Notes under the pieces: generated by a model
The model's input: the letters and a program-made list of their open reading frames with translations, nothing else
The model's database searches: none
Told to the model about the DNA's origin: nothing
Position numbers and translations under genes: made by a program
NCBI GenBank assembly: GCA_019118725.1
Contig: DWYO01000326.1
Span: 1 to 35,506 of the forward strand
DNA length: 35,506 nucleotides
Source of the DNA: Candidatus Parabacteroides intestinavium
Lineage (GTDB): Bacteria > Bacteroidota > Bacteroidia > Bacteroidales > Tannerellaceae
Direction of reading: 5' to 3'
Shown: positions 23,842-33,969 of the stretch, piece by piece
Layout of the letters: each line of letters opens with the position of its first letter
Position numbering within the stretch: the stretch's first letter is position 1

Positions 23842-26181
23842 ATGCAAAAAAATCTGGTAATAGTGGAATCTCCGGCGAAGGCGAAGACCATCGAGAAGTT
23901 TTTAGGCAAGGACTTTCATGTCTTGTCCAGTTATGGACATATCCGCGATTTGAATGCGAAAACGCTGAGTGTGGATGTCGAGCATGGGTATGCGCCGCAA
24001 TATGTGGTTCCGGCGGATAAAGAGAAGGTGGTTGAAACCCTGCAAGCCGAGGCCAAGTCTGCCGAGGTGATATGGCTCGCGTCCGATGAAGACCGCGAAG
24101 GAGAGGCCATATCGTGGCATTTGTATGAGGTGCTGGGGCTGAAGCCCGAAAACACGCGCCGTATCGTTTTCCACGAAATTACCAAGACGGCTATTTTGCA
24201 TGCTATCGAGACGCCTCGCGCGATAGATATGAATCTGGTGAACGCCCAACAAGCCCGCCGGGTGCTGGACCGCATCGTGGGGTTTGAGCTTTCGCCTATC
24301 CTTTGGAAAAAAGTGAGGCCTTCTTTGTCCGCCGGGCGTGTGCAATCGGTTGCGGTACGCCTGATTGTAGATCGGGAGCGCGCCATAAACGAGTTCGTGC
24401 CGGAGCCCTCGTTCCGGGTAATCGCCAATTTCATCTTGCCCGATGGAACCACAATACTGAAGGCCGAATTGGACCGGCGCTTGAAAAATAAGGAAGAGGT
24501 GTATGCGTTCTTGAAAGCGTGCCAATCGGCCACCTTCACCATCGAGAATATCACACGCAAGCCGACGCGGAGATCTCCGGCTCCTCCTTTTACCACTTCT
24601 ACCTTGCAACAGGAAGCCGCACTCAAGTTGGGGTATTCCGTTTCGCAGACCATGCGAATCGCGCAAATGCTTTATGAATCGGGATTGATAACCTATATGC
24701 GTACCGACTCGTTCAATTTGAGTGATTTGGCGTTGGGTACGGCCAAGGAAACCATTCTGAATACGTATGGCGAGAAGTATTACAAGTTCCGCCAATACCA
24801 TACCAAGAACAAGGGGGCGCAAGAGGCACATGAAGCCATCCGCCCGACCTATATCGCCAATGCGGAAATCAAGGGCACGGAGCAGGAAAAACGCTTGTAT
24901 AATCTGATCCGCAAGCGTACCATCGCTTGCCAGATGGCGGATGCAGAGCTGGAACGCACCACGATCTCGGTTTCTATCGGAGGAATGACCGAGAGGTTCG
25001 TAGCTTCGGGTGAGGTGGTCGTGTTTGATGGATTTCTGCAAGTGTACAAAGAGAGTACAGATGATGAAAACGAGAATGAAACGGAAAACAAGCTCCTTCC
25101 GCGTGTCAATCTGCATGAAGAACTACGGATGCAGGGGATCGTGGCTACCGAGCGCTTTACGCAACGTCCGGCCAGATACACAGAGGCCAGCTTGGTGCGC
25201 CAGCTGGAAAATTTGGGTATAGGCCGCCCTTCTACCTATGCGCCTACTATCCAGACCGTGTTGAACCGCGGGTATGTCGTAAAAGGGGATAAAGAGGGTA
25301 AAGAACGTACTTACGCCATCATCTCTTTATCTGGAGATACCATTCAGGAGAGTAGCAAGACGGAGATAATCGGGGCAGACCGCAATAAGTTGATGCCTAC
25401 GGATATAGGTATCGTGGTCAATGATTTCCTGATGGAGTATTTCCAATTGGTGATGGATTACAACTTTACGGCTAATGTGGAAAAGGAACTGGACGCGATA
25501 GCCGAGGGAGAAGAGGACTGGACTAAAGTCATCGATGGTTTTTACAAGATATTCCATCCGACGGTCGAGGAGGCGATAGCCATCCATAAGGATCATAGGA
25601 TAGGCGAACGTATGCTGGGTAACGATCCTAAGAGCGGGAAGCCGGTGTTCGTGAAGATCGGGCGTTTCGGACCGATGGCGCAAATTGGTGATTCGAAGAC
25701 CGATAAGGAGGAGAAGCCTCAATTCGCGACCTTGATGAAAGGACAATCTATCGAGACCATAACTTTGGACGAGGCCTTGAAACTCTTCGAGTTACCCCGC
25801 ACTTTGGGCGAATTTGAGGGAAAGACGGTGGTGGTTGGCGTTGGTCGTTTCGGGCCATTTATCCGTCATGATGGCAAGTTCGTTTCCATTCCCAAGACCT
25901 TGAATCCGCTTTCTATTTCTTTGGACGAGGCCGTCACGCTGATTCAGGAAAAGCGTACCCAAGAGGAACAACGGCATATCAAGACTTTTGAAGAAGAACC
26001 GGAATTGGAAATCCTGAATGGACGCTTCGGGCCTTATATCGCGTATAAAGGCAAAAACTACAAAATACCGAAGAGTGGGTATACTCCGACCGAAATGACC
26101 TTGGAGGAATGCCTGGCATTGGTCAAGGAGGCAGAGGGTAAACCGGCCACGAAAAGGCGGGTCGTAAGGAAGAAGAAATAG
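23842..26181 (+). CDS. topA: DNA topoisomerase I
   Basis: 779 residues from the ATG at 23842, chosen because the family starts at 'NLVIVESPAKAKTIEKFLG', AAGGAG lies 5 bases upstream of it, and a promoter overlaps the longer frame. The Toprim domain (1-115) has the acidic triad in 'ASDEDREGEAISWH'. The catalytic tyrosine is in 'ITYMRTDSFNLS' (about 290-301). Instead of C-terminal zinc fingers there are three 'GRFGP' repeat units (near 600, 670 and 735) and a basic tail ending RRVVRKKK, the usual Bacteroidetes form. It relaxes negative supercoils. It precedes rsmH but is separated by about 170 bases with its own promoter. Confidence 0.95.
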   Translation: MQKNLVIVESPAKAKTIEKFLGKDFHVLSSYGHIRDLNAKTLSVDVEHGYAPQYVVPADKEKVVETLQAEAKSAEVIWLASDEDREGEAISWHLYEVLGLKPENTRRIVFHEITKTAILHAIETPRAIDMNLVNAQQARRVLDRIVGFELSPILWKKVRPSLSAGRVQSVAVRLIVDRERAINEFVPEPSFRVIANFILPDGTTILKAELDRRLKNKEEVYAFLKACQSATFTIENITRKPTRRSPAPPFTTSTLQQEAALKLGYSVSQTMRIAQMLYESGLITYMRTDSFNLSDLALGTAKETILNTYGEKYYKFRQYHTKNKGAQEAHEAIRPTYIANAEIKGTEQEKRLYNLIRKRTIACQMADAELERTTISVSIGGMTERFVASGEVVVFDGFLQVYKESTDDENENETENKLLPRVNLHEELRMQGIVATERFTQRPARYTEASLVRQLENLGIGRPSTYAPTIQTVLNRGYVVKGDKEGKERTYAIISLSGDTIQESSKTEIIGADRNKLMPTDIGIVVNDFLMEYFQLVMDYNFTANVEKELDAIAEGEEDWTKVIDGFYKIFHPTVEEAIAIHKDHRIGERMLGNDPKSGKPVFVKIGRFGPMAQIGDSKTDKEEKPQFATLMKGQSIETITLDEALKLFELPRTLGEFEGKTVVVGVGRFGPFIRHDGKFVSIPKTLNPLSISLDEAVTLIQEKRTQEEQRHIKTFEEEPELEILNGRFGPYIAYKGKNYKIPKSGYTPTEMTLEECLALVKEAEGKPATKRRVVRKKK

Positions 26182-26221
26182 GTCCGTTCCCGGCTATTCG
26201 CTCCTGTTGATAACTTTTTCT

Positions 26222-26258
26222 TACTTTTTACCTATAAATTTTGGATGGTAAAAAAGTA
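26222..26258. repeat. AT-rich inverted repeat between topA and rsmH
   Basis: TACTTTTTACC (26222-26232) and GGTAAAAAAGTA (26247-26258) are reverse complements apart from one extra base. The loop contains TAAATTTTG, close to a -7 box. It may end topA transcription or be an operator at the head of the dcw cluster. Confidence 0.45.
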
Positions 26259-26353
26259 AATATGTAATTTTACAATCTCAAAGAGCAGAGCTTTGCGAAT
26301 CAAAGCAGTACGCCGTTTAGAGAAAGTAATGGTTTAAAACAAATAGGAGTAAA

Positions 26354-27271
26354 ATGGAACAACAGGAGCTATCTTATCACGTGCCGGTCTTATTACACGA
26401 ATGTATCGAAGGAATGCAGGTCTGCCCGGATGGGATTTATGTGGATGTTACCTTTGGAGGGGGTGGACATTCACGTGAGATTCTGCGCAGATTGGGAGCG
26501 GGTGGCCGGTTGTTCGGATTCGATCAGGATGCCGATGCGGAACGGAATATTCCCGAGGATCCCCATTTTACTTTCGTAAGAAGCAATTTCCGTTATCTTT
26601 ATAACTTCATGCGCTATCACCATGTGGATGGCATGGTGGATGGCTTGTTGGCCGATTTAGGCGTATCTTCCCATCATTTTGACGATAAAGAACGCGGCTT
26701 TTCTTTCCGTTTTGAGGGCATGCTGGATATGCGCATGAACACCCGTGCCGGAATGACCGCGGCTGATGTACTAAACACCTACTCGGAAGAGGCTTTGGCG
26801 GATGTCTTTTATTTGTATGGCGAATTGAAAACGGCCCGAAGACTGGCCGCAGAGATTGGCAAGAAGCGTGCGGAGAAGCCGTTTGAACGTATTGCGGATT
26901 TGCTGGAGACCGTGAAGCCTTTCATCGGGAAAGATAAGGAGAAAAAAGTGCTGGCTCAGGCATTCCAAGCGTTGCGTATTGAAGTGAATGATGAAATGCG
27001 CGCGTTGAGAGAGATGTTGCAGGGAGCCTTGCGCGTATTGAAGCCCGGAGGACGCCTCGTGGTGATAACTTACCATTCTTTAGAAGACCGTTTGGTGAAG
27101 AATTTCTTGAAAACAGGCAATTTTGAGGGAAAGGCGGAACAGGACTTTTTCGGAAATGTGCAATCGCCTTTCCGTTTGGTCAATAATAAGGTGATTGTCC
27201 CTTCGGACGAGGAAATTGAACGGAATCCACGCTCGCGGAGTGCCAAGTTGAGAATCGCAGAAAAAAGATAG
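26354..27271 (+). CDS. rsmH: 16S rRNA (cytosine1402-N4)-methyltransferase
   Basis: 305 residues. The SAM-binding motif 'YVDVTFGGGGHS' is at 29-40, and 'DGLLADLGVSSHHFDD' (about 97-112) is the family signature; 'VVITYHSLEDRLVKNF' near 235-250 is a further conserved block. It methylates N4 of C1402 in 16S rRNA and is by habit the first or second gene of the dcw cluster (formerly mraW). AGGAG lies 6 bases upstream of the ATG. mraZ, often found before rsmH, is not here. ftsL begins 3 bases after the stop. Confidence 0.95.
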   Translation: MEQQELSYHVPVLLHECIEGMQVCPDGIYVDVTFGGGGHSREILRRLGAGGRLFGFDQDADAERNIPEDPHFTFVRSNFRYLYNFMRYHHVDGMVDGLLADLGVSSHHFDDKERGFSFRFEGMLDMRMNTRAGMTAADVLNTYSEEALADVFYLYGELKTARRLAAEIGKKRAEKPFERIADLLETVKPFIGKDKEKKVLAQAFQALRIEVNDEMRALREMLQGALRVLKPGGRLVVITYHSLEDRLVKNFLKTGNFEGKAEQDFFGNVQSPFRLVNNKVIVPSDEEIERNPRSRSAKLRIAEKR

Positions 27272-27274
27272 GAT

Positions 27275-27631
27275 ATGGAAGAGCAAGAACGGCAAAATAA
27301 CCAGTCCGGAAAGAAGAAAAGACATTTCTCCTTTCTGTATGTGTTGGGCGGAGGAATCCTGAAAGAGGATTTTATCGTCCGGCATACGCGTATGATTGTG
27401 CTGGTAGTTATCTTGATATTCTTTTTTATCGGGAACCGCTATACCTGTTTGCAGAAATTGCGTGAGATAGATCGGTTACAACAACAATTGCGTGATGTCC
27501 GCTTTGAGGCATTGTCTATTTCTTCGGAATTGACCGGACATAGCCGTCAATCGCAGATAGAAATGCTGATAGAAGAGCAAGGAATTGATCTGGAAGGAGC
27601 CAAGACTCCTCCCTACGAATTGGAGAAATGA
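27275..27631 (+). CDS. ftsL: FtsL-like cell division protein
   Basis: 118 residues: a charged cytoplasmic N-terminus (1-40), one membrane segment (about 44-60, 'MIVLVVILIFFFIGNRYTC'), then a short periplasmic heptad-patterned coil ('LREIDRLQQQLRDVRFEAL'). Sequence is poorly conserved in this family, so the call relies on topology and on the position between rsmH and ftsI. Its job is to join the division complex with FtsB/FtsQ and activate FtsW-FtsI. Confidence 0.85.
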   Translation: MEEQERQNNQSGKKKRHFSFLYVLGGGILKEDFIVRHTRMIVLVVILIFFFIGNRYTCLQKLREIDRLQQQLRDVRFEALSISSELTGHSRQSQIEMLIEEQGIDLEGAKTPPYELEK

Positions 27632-27632
27632 A

Positions 27633-29804
27633 ATGGCAACAGAGAATAATAACATAGAGAACAATGAGGTGAAAAACGGGCACATCTTCATGTGTTACCT
27701 GTTAATCGTGCTCCTATTATCGATTCTGGCGGCCTTGATCGTAGTCAAAGCCTGCACAATTGCCTTTGTTGAGAAAGATAAGTGGGAGAAACTGGCTGGT
27801 ACTTTAGAGCGGCCGGATCATCGTATCTTGCCCAGCCGGGGAAATATCTATTCGTATGACATGAAACTGATGGCTACGAGTGTGCCGCGTTATTATACAT
27901 ACATGGATTTCAAGGCGGATGGATTTATGCTGGATACGTTCCTCTATTCCAAGCGGAACGGAGTAGACTCGCTGTCCATTTATTTGTCCCGTAAGTTCCG
28001 TGACCGTACACCGGCGGGGTATAAGGCCCATTTATTGAGAGGACTGAAGTCGAAGAGCCGTCAGTATCCGGTTTGTGAGGGGCGTGTCTCTTATTCCGAT
28101 TTGAAGGACATGAAGAAATTCTCTTTCTTGAGATTGAATCGTTTTAAAAGCGGGTTCTATACCAAGCAGATGGTACAACGTGAAAAGCCTTTCGGTTCAT
28201 TGGCTTCCCGAACAATCGGAGATATTTATGGTGAAATCGATACCTCGGGCGTGACGAAAGGAAAGAACGGATTGGAGTTGCAATATGACTCTTTGCTCCG
28301 AGGTGAACCCGGAATCAGTTCGGTACGTCGTATAGGAGGGCGTTGGACGAATGTGACGGAGAAAGAACCGGTAGAGGGTATGGATATTCGTTCTACTATT
28401 GATATTGATATCCAAGACATCACGGAGAAATCCTTATTGGATATGTTGAAGAAGATAGATGCCGCGTCGGGAACGGCTATTGTGATGGAAGTGGCTACCG
28501 GTGAAGTGAAGGCAATAACCAATTTAGGCCGAATCCGGGAGGGGGTCTATGGGGAAACCATGAATCATGCGGTAGCCGATGAGATAGAACCCGGTTCAAC
28601 GTTTAAAGTCGCTTCTATCATGGTCGCTTTGGAGGATGGCGTTTGCCAACCGACCGATACGGTGGATGTGGGGAACGGTATATATATGTATAAAGGTTCG
28701 CGTATGACCGACCATAATATGAATAAGGGGGGCTACGGGAAAATATCCGTAGAGCAGGCAATCTGGTACTCTTCGAACATCGGTGTGGCAAAAACGATCT
28801 TGAAAGGGTATGAGAACAACCCGACCAAGTTTGTGGAAGGTTTGTATCGGATCGGAATGAACGCCGATTTGCATATAGAGATTCCCGGTGCCGGAAGAGC
28901 TAAGATACGCCGGCCGGATGATACGACCCGGTATTGGTCCAAGACGACTTTGCCCTGGATGTCATTTGGATATGAAACGCAGATTCCTCCTATCTCAACG
29001 TTGGCGTTCTATAATGCCATCGCCAATAAGGGAAAAATGGTGCGTCCTTATTTCGTCAAGGAGATTTTGCATCGGGGAAAAACAATACGGACGTTCTCAC
29101 CGGAGGTCTTGAAACCGGCTATTTGTTCGGAACAGACGTTGCATATCATCCAAGATATGCTATTGGGAGTGGTTGAGCAAGGAACCGGTAAGGCGGTCCA
29201 TTCGGATATTATCCGGATAGCTGGAAAGACCGGTACGGCACAGATCGCTTCCGGTGGTGTCTATCGGCGGGCCGGACATCAAGTCGCTTTTGCGGGATAT
29301 TTTCCGGCTGATAATCCTATGTACAGTTGTATTGTCGTTATCCGCCAGCCCAGAATTGGCTATCCTTCGGGGGGAACCATGTCGGGAGGTGTAGTAAAGG
29401 CTATTGCCGAGAAGATTTATTCGAGCCATATTGCGATTCCGGTAGACGAAATGCTTCCGGACTCGACCGCGGTTTATTTGCCGATGGCCAAGGCCGGTGA
29501 AAAACAGGCGGTAGAGCATGTGTTGGATAAACTGGATATTCCGTTGGATGCCGATAGCGCGAAAACGCAATGGGTCCGGGTTAATCGGGAATTGGAAAAG
29601 AATAAGATTGAATTACAAGATATACGAATCATACAAGGACTGGTTCCTTCTGTGTATGGGATGGGAGCCAAAGATGCCGTTTACCTGCTGGAAAGCGCGG
29701 GATTGCGGGTCACCTTGTCGGGGGCAGGTCGCGTAACGGCTCAAAGCATTAAACCCGGTACTCGTGTATCCAAAGGACAAACTATATTATTAACGTTGAA
29801 ATGA
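27633..29804 (+). CDS. ftsI: septal peptidoglycan transpeptidase (class B PBP) with PASTA domain
   Basis: 723 residues from the ATG at 27633, one base after the ftsL stop; a longer open frame overlapping ftsL is not needed. One membrane anchor (about 18-40), a pedestal domain beginning 'RILPSRGNIYS', and the transpeptidase domain with Ser322-T-F-Lys325, Ser380-S-Asn382 and Lys532-T-Gly534 as catalytic motifs. The last 65 residues form one PASTA domain ('VPSVYGMGAKDAVYLLESAG'), common in Bacteroidetes FtsI. It cross-links septal peptidoglycan together with FtsW. The stop overlaps the murE start (ATGA). Confidence 0.95.
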   Translation: MATENNNIENNEVKNGHIFMCYLLIVLLLSILAALIVVKACTIAFVEKDKWEKLAGTLERPDHRILPSRGNIYSYDMKLMATSVPRYYTYMDFKADGFMLDTFLYSKRNGVDSLSIYLSRKFRDRTPAGYKAHLLRGLKSKSRQYPVCEGRVSYSDLKDMKKFSFLRLNRFKSGFYTKQMVQREKPFGSLASRTIGDIYGEIDTSGVTKGKNGLELQYDSLLRGEPGISSVRRIGGRWTNVTEKEPVEGMDIRSTIDIDIQDITEKSLLDMLKKIDAASGTAIVMEVATGEVKAITNLGRIREGVYGETMNHAVADEIEPGSTFKVASIMVALEDGVCQPTDTVDVGNGIYMYKGSRMTDHNMNKGGYGKISVEQAIWYSSNIGVAKTILKGYENNPTKFVEGLYRIGMNADLHIEIPGAGRAKIRRPDDTTRYWSKTTLPWMSFGYETQIPPISTLAFYNAIANKGKMVRPYFVKEILHRGKTIRTFSPEVLKPAICSEQTLHIIQDMLLGVVEQGTGKAVHSDIIRIAGKTGTAQIASGGVYRRAGHQVAFAGYFPADNPMYSCIVVIRQPRIGYPSGGTMSGGVVKAIAEKIYSSHIAIPVDEMLPDSTAVYLPMAKAGEKQAVEHVLDKLDIPLDADSAKTQWVRVNRELEKNKIELQDIRIIQGLVPSVYGMGAKDAVYLLESAGLRVTLSGAGRVTAQSIKPGTRVSKGQTILLTLK

Positions 29805-31288
29805 AGATGAATTTACAGCAACTAATTCAGGTGTTGGATAAGCCGGAAATTAAGGGGAGCACCGTAATGGATATTTCCGGTATTCAGTCTGATTCCCGTA
29901 AGGTAGAGGCGGGATTTCTATTTGTTGCGGTTCGCGGGACGATTGTAGATGGCCACTCTTTTATGGCAAATGCTATAGAGAAAGGGGCTGTAGCGATTGT
30001 TTGTGAGGAGATACCGGAAGGCTTCGAAGGCCAATGTACATTTGTACGGGTCAAAGATTCGGCTTGGGCTTTGGGTAAGCTTATCTCACAATGGTATGAC
30101 AATCCGTCGGACAAACTGGTATTGGTCGGTGTTACGGGAACAAACGGCAAGACCACAATTGCTACATTATTATATAATATGTTCCGGAAGATGGGACATA
30201 AAGTGGGATTGATTTCAACGGTATGCAATTATATTGATGACGAGGCGGTTCCTACCGAACATACTACTCCAGATCCGTTGACGCTTCATTCGTTAATGGC
30301 CCGGATGGTGGAGGCGGGTTGTGAATATGCCTTTATGGAAGTGAGTTCGCATTCCATAGACCAAAAACGTATCAGCGGGCTCTCTTTCAACGGGGGGATT
30401 TTTACCAATCTGACACGCGACCATTTGGATTATCATAAAACCGTAGAGAATTACTTAAAAGCGAAGAAGAAATTTTTTGACGACCTGCCTGCTTCAGCCT
30501 TTGCTTTGACCAACCTGGATGATAAATCCGGCATGGTGATGCTCCAAAATACGAAGGCCAAGAAACTGACTTACTCGTTACGGACGTTGGCGGATTTCAA
30601 AGGAAAGATATTGGAATCTCATTTTGACGGGACCGAAATGTTGATAAATAATAGAGAGGTGTCAGTCCGGTTTGTCGGACGTTTTAATGCTTATAACCTG
30701 TTGGCGGTTTACGGTGCGGCGGTAACTTTAGGCAAAGATCCGGAAGAGGTGTTGGTTATATTGAGTACCTTGCATCCGGTGGCGGGACGTTTCGAGACAA
30801 TCCGTTCACCTAAGGGCTTTACGGTTATTGTCGATTATGCACATACTCCGGATGCCTTGACGAATGTATTGAATGGAATACATGAGGTGCTGGACGGAAA
30901 TGGAAGAGTCATCACGGTAGTAGGGTGCGGAGGAAACCGGGATAAGGGGAAACGTCCTATGATGGCCAAAGAGGCGGTAAGGTTGAGCGATCAAGTCATC
31001 CTGACTTCTGATAATCCGCGTTTCGAGGAACCGGAGGCCATTATAGAAGATATGGTAGCCGGGCTTTCAACGGCAGATAAGGAGACTGCCTTATGCATTA
31101 CAGATCGGAAACAAGCTATCAAGACTGCTATAGCCTTGGCTCAAAAAGGAGATGTCATCTTAGTAGCCGGGAAAGGGCATGAAGACTATCAAGAAATAAA
31201 AGGCGTAAAGCATCATTTCGATGATAGAGAAATCGTAAGGCAATTGATAGGGAATAAAGAAACAGGCCGGCAAGAGAACTTGGTATAA
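29801..31288 (+). CDS. murE: UDP-MurNAc-tripeptide synthetase, meso-diaminopimelate-adding
   Basis: 495 residues. ATP loop 'GVTGTNGKTT' (110-119), Mur ligase middle-domain block 'FMEVSSHSIDQKR' with the carbamylated-lysine region near 220, and the C-terminal motif DNPR at 404-407. DNPR is the recognised mark of meso-diaminopimelate-specific MurE, so the peptidoglycan here should be of the DAP type. The start overlaps the ftsI stop; an internal Met at 29807 is a possible alternative. It adds the third residue to the UDP-MurNAc-dipeptide in the cytoplasm. Confidence 0.96.
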   Translation: MKMNLQQLIQVLDKPEIKGSTVMDISGIQSDSRKVEAGFLFVAVRGTIVDGHSFMANAIEKGAVAIVCEEIPEGFEGQCTFVRVKDSAWALGKLISQWYDNPSDKLVLVGVTGTNGKTTIATLLYNMFRKMGHKVGLISTVCNYIDDEAVPTEHTTPDPLTLHSLMARMVEAGCEYAFMEVSSHSIDQKRISGLSFNGGIFTNLTRDHLDYHKTVENYLKAKKKFFDDLPASAFALTNLDDKSGMVMLQNTKAKKLTYSLRTLADFKGKILESHFDGTEMLINNREVSVRFVGRFNAYNLLAVYGAAVTLGKDPEEVLVILSTLHPVAGRFETIRSPKGFTVIVDYAHTPDALTNVLNGIHEVLDGNGRVITVVGCGGNRDKGKRPMMAKEAVRLSDQVILTSDNPRFEEPEAIIEDMVAGLSTADKETALCITDRKQAIKTAIALAQKGDVILVAGKGHEDYQEIKGVKHHFDDREIVRQLIGNKETGRQENLV

Positions 31289-31349
31289 GCGCATCAAAGA
31301 TCAAATAGGTTGATTGGTCAACTGGTAATTCAAAAACTTAAAAACGCAA

Positions 31350-32609
31350 ATGTTATATTATCTATTTAATTATTTGGATCAATTGGATTTCCCGGGAGCC
31401 GGTATGTTCAAATATGTGTCATTCCGTTCCGGATTAGCTTTGATATTGTCCTTGTTTATTTCAACGGCAATAGGGCGGCGGATTATTGATCGCTTGCAAT
31501 ATTTGCAGATTGGTGAGACCGTCCGGAATCTGGGCTTGGAAGGACAGATGAGCAAGAAAGGTACACCGACAATGGGGGGAATTATTATTATCATTGCCAT
31601 TTTGATTCCGACTTTATTGTGTGCCCGATTGGACAACATTTATCTGATCTTGATGATTATAACCACGGTCTGGCTCGGAGCATTGGGATTTGCTGATGAT
31701 TATATCAAGGTATTCCGAAAGAATAAGGAAGGTATGCATGGCAAATTCAAGATCATAGGACAGGTCGGTTTGGGGCTGATTGTCGGGTTGGTTTTGTTTT
31801 TGAGCCCTGACGTGGTAATTAGGGAGAATATGGAGGTCCGTCATGATAATGTAATCGAGGATGTCCGGTTCCACTCGGTTGAGCAGAAATCGACGAAAAC
31901 AACCATCCCTTTTGTCAAGAACAATAATTTTGATTATGCCAAATTGGTAGAATGGACCGGTGAGTATAAACAGGAAGCCGCATGGATCGTTTTTGTACTT
32001 ATGGTTATCTTCGTGGTTACTGCGGTTTCTAATGGCGCTAACCTGACCGATGGCCTGGACGGCTTGGCGGCAGGGTCATCTGCCATTATCGGTGTGGCGT
32101 TAGGCATTTTGGCGTATATGTCATCACACTTTGAATTTGCTTCATTCCTGAACATCATGTTTATTCCGGGAGCAGAAGAGTTGGTTGTGTTTGCTGCAGC
32201 CTTTATCGGAGCAACGGTTGGCTTTTTGTGGTATAATGCTTATCCGGCACAAGTGTTCATGGGCGATACCGGAAGTCTGACCTTGGGAGGTATCATTGCG
32301 GTATTCGCGATTATTATCCGTAAGGAATTGTTGATACCGATACTTTGCGGTATCTTTTTGGCCGAGAGTTTGTCGGTCATATTGCAGACCTGCTATTTTA
32401 AATATACCAAAAAGAAATATGGTGAGGGTAGACGGATATTTAAGATGGCTCCGTTGCATCATCATTTTCAGAAAGCAGGAAATGCGGGTATTCAGGCAGT
32501 AATCCAGAAGCCGCTCAATGTTGTGCCTGAATCGAAAATTGTAGTCCGTTTCTGGCTGATTGGTATCATATTGGCAGTTATAACGATTGTTACATTAAAG
32601 ATGAGATAA
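31350..32609 (+). CDS. mraY: phospho-MurNAc-pentapeptide transferase (lipid I synthase)
   Basis: 419 residues with about ten membrane segments. The catalytic-site residues are recognisable: Asp116-Asp117 in 'GFADDYIKV', 'NLTDGLDGLAAG' at 231-242, and 'PLHHHFQKAG' near 370. A loop of about 60 residues around 155-205 ('VIRENMEVRHDNVIEDVRF' region) is longer than in E. coli MraY, a usual Bacteroidetes trait. It moves phospho-MurNAc-pentapeptide to undecaprenyl phosphate at the inner membrane. It is separated from murE by 61 bases and from murD by one base. Confidence 0.96.
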   Translation: MLYYLFNYLDQLDFPGAGMFKYVSFRSGLALILSLFISTAIGRRIIDRLQYLQIGETVRNLGLEGQMSKKGTPTMGGIIIIIAILIPTLLCARLDNIYLILMIITTVWLGALGFADDYIKVFRKNKEGMHGKFKIIGQVGLGLIVGLVLFLSPDVVIRENMEVRHDNVIEDVRFHSVEQKSTKTTIPFVKNNNFDYAKLVEWTGEYKQEAAWIVFVLMVIFVVTAVSNGANLTDGLDGLAAGSSAIIGVALGILAYMSSHFEFASFLNIMFIPGAEELVVFAAAFIGATVGFLWYNAYPAQVFMGDTGSLTLGGIIAVFAIIIRKELLIPILCGIFLAESLSVILQTCYFKYTKKKYGEGRRIFKMAPLHHHFQKAGNAGIQAVIQKPLNVVPESKIVVRFWLIGIILAVITIVTLKMR

Positions 32610-32610
32610 A

Positions 32611-33948
32611 ATGAGCAAAAGAATGGTTATATTAGGTGCCGGAGAAAGTGGCACAGGTGCAGCTGTCTTGGCCAAGAAAGTAGGATTCGATGTGTTCGTA
32701 TCGGATCTTTCGCAGATAAAGCCTAAATATAAAGATATGTTGAATGCTCGCGGAATCCGTTGGGAAGAGGGACATCATACGGAGACCGAGATCTTGAATG
32801 CGGATGAAGTGGTGAAGAGTCCGGGAATCCCGGATAAAGCTCCGATCATCCAAGAACTGAAGAAAAAAGGTATTCCCATTATTTCAGAGATAGAATTGGC
32901 TGGACGTTATACCGATGCCAAGATGATTTGTGTCACGGGGAGCAACGGGAAAACAACTACCACGTTGCTGACTCATCATATTCTGACCGAATCCGGCGTA
33001 GATGCAGGTTTGGCGGGGAATGTGGGAAATAGCCTGGCTTTGCAGGTCGCTGAGTCGCCTCATCCGGTTTATGTCATTGAACTCAGTAGTTTCCAGTTGG
33101 ATAATATGTATGATTTCAAGGCGGATATTGCCATTTTGTTGAATATCACCCCAGACCATTTGGATCGGTATAATTATGAAATGCAGAATTATGTGGATGC
33201 GAAATTCCGCATTATTCAGAACCAGACTTCGGAAGATGCCTTTATTTTCTGGAATGACGATCCTATCATTTCCCGCGAGATGGCTAAACGGCATCCGGGG
33301 GCAACTCTTTACCCTTTCGCTGAAGATCAGAAGGAGGGCATAAAGGCATATACAACAAACAAACAGATAGTGGTAAAATCAGATAACGGAACATTTACGA
33401 TGGATCAAGAATTATTAGCACTCACAGGGAAACATAATTTGTATAACTCTTTGGCTGCTACCATAGCGGCCAAGATCATGGACTTGCGCGATGAGAAGAT
33501 TCGTGCTTCCTTAATGAATTTCTCTGGGGTTGAGCACCGGTTGGAGAAGGTTGCTCGGGTTCGTGGTGTTGAGTATATTAATGATTCGAAAGCGACCAAT
33601 GTAAACTCATGCTGGTATGCGTTGCAATCGATGACTACACCGGTCGTTCTGATTTTGGGAGGGACCGATAAGGGAAATGATTACCGCGAAATAGAGGATT
33701 TGGTAAGGGAAAAAGTACATGCGTTGATTTTCCTGGGGGTGGACAACACGAAGTTGCATACTTTCTTTGATGGAAAAGTTCCTCAGATCAGCGATGCGCG
33801 TTCTATGGAAGAAGCCGTTAATCAGGCGTATAAGGTGGCCCATAAAGGGGATACGGTGTTGCTTTCGCCTTGTTGCGCCAGCTTCGACTTGTTCAAGTGT
33901 TATGAGGACCGGGGCGAACAGTTTAAGATTTGTGTACGTAATTTATAA
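32611..33948 (+). CDS. murD: UDP-MurNAc-L-alanine:D-glutamate ligase
   Basis: 445 residues. An N-terminal Rossmann-like domain starts 'MVILGAGESGTGAAVLAKK' (residues 5-23). The ATP loop is 'VTGSNGKTTT' (108-117), the central domain includes 'ITPDHLDRY', and the C-terminal ligase domain includes 'HRLEKVARVRGVEYINDSKA' and 'LILGGTDKG'. It adds D-glutamate to UDP-MurNAc-L-Ala. It begins one base after mraY, so the two are coupled. Confidence 0.96.
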   Translation: MSKRMVILGAGESGTGAAVLAKKVGFDVFVSDLSQIKPKYKDMLNARGIRWEEGHHTETEILNADEVVKSPGIPDKAPIIQELKKKGIPIISEIELAGRYTDAKMICVTGSNGKTTTTLLTHHILTESGVDAGLAGNVGNSLALQVAESPHPVYVIELSSFQLDNMYDFKADIAILLNITPDHLDRYNYEMQNYVDAKFRIIQNQTSEDAFIFWNDDPIISREMAKRHPGATLYPFAEDQKEGIKAYTTNKQIVVKSDNGTFTMDQELLALTGKHNLYNSLAATIAAKIMDLRDEKIRASLMNFSGVEHRLEKVARVRGVEYINDSKATNVNSCWYALQSMTTPVVLILGGTDKGNDYREIEDLVREKVHALIFLGVDNTKLHTFFDGKVPQISDARSMEEAVNQAYKVAHKGDTVLLSPCCASFDLFKCYEDRGEQFKICVRNL

Positions 33949-33969
33949 ATAGCAGAAAGGAAAACGATT

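Noticed and set aside
23902..25116. A 404-residue open frame antisense to topA
   Set aside because: It lies wholly within topA, has no recognisable domain, and its His/Arg/Leu-rich composition is that of the complement of a normal gene.
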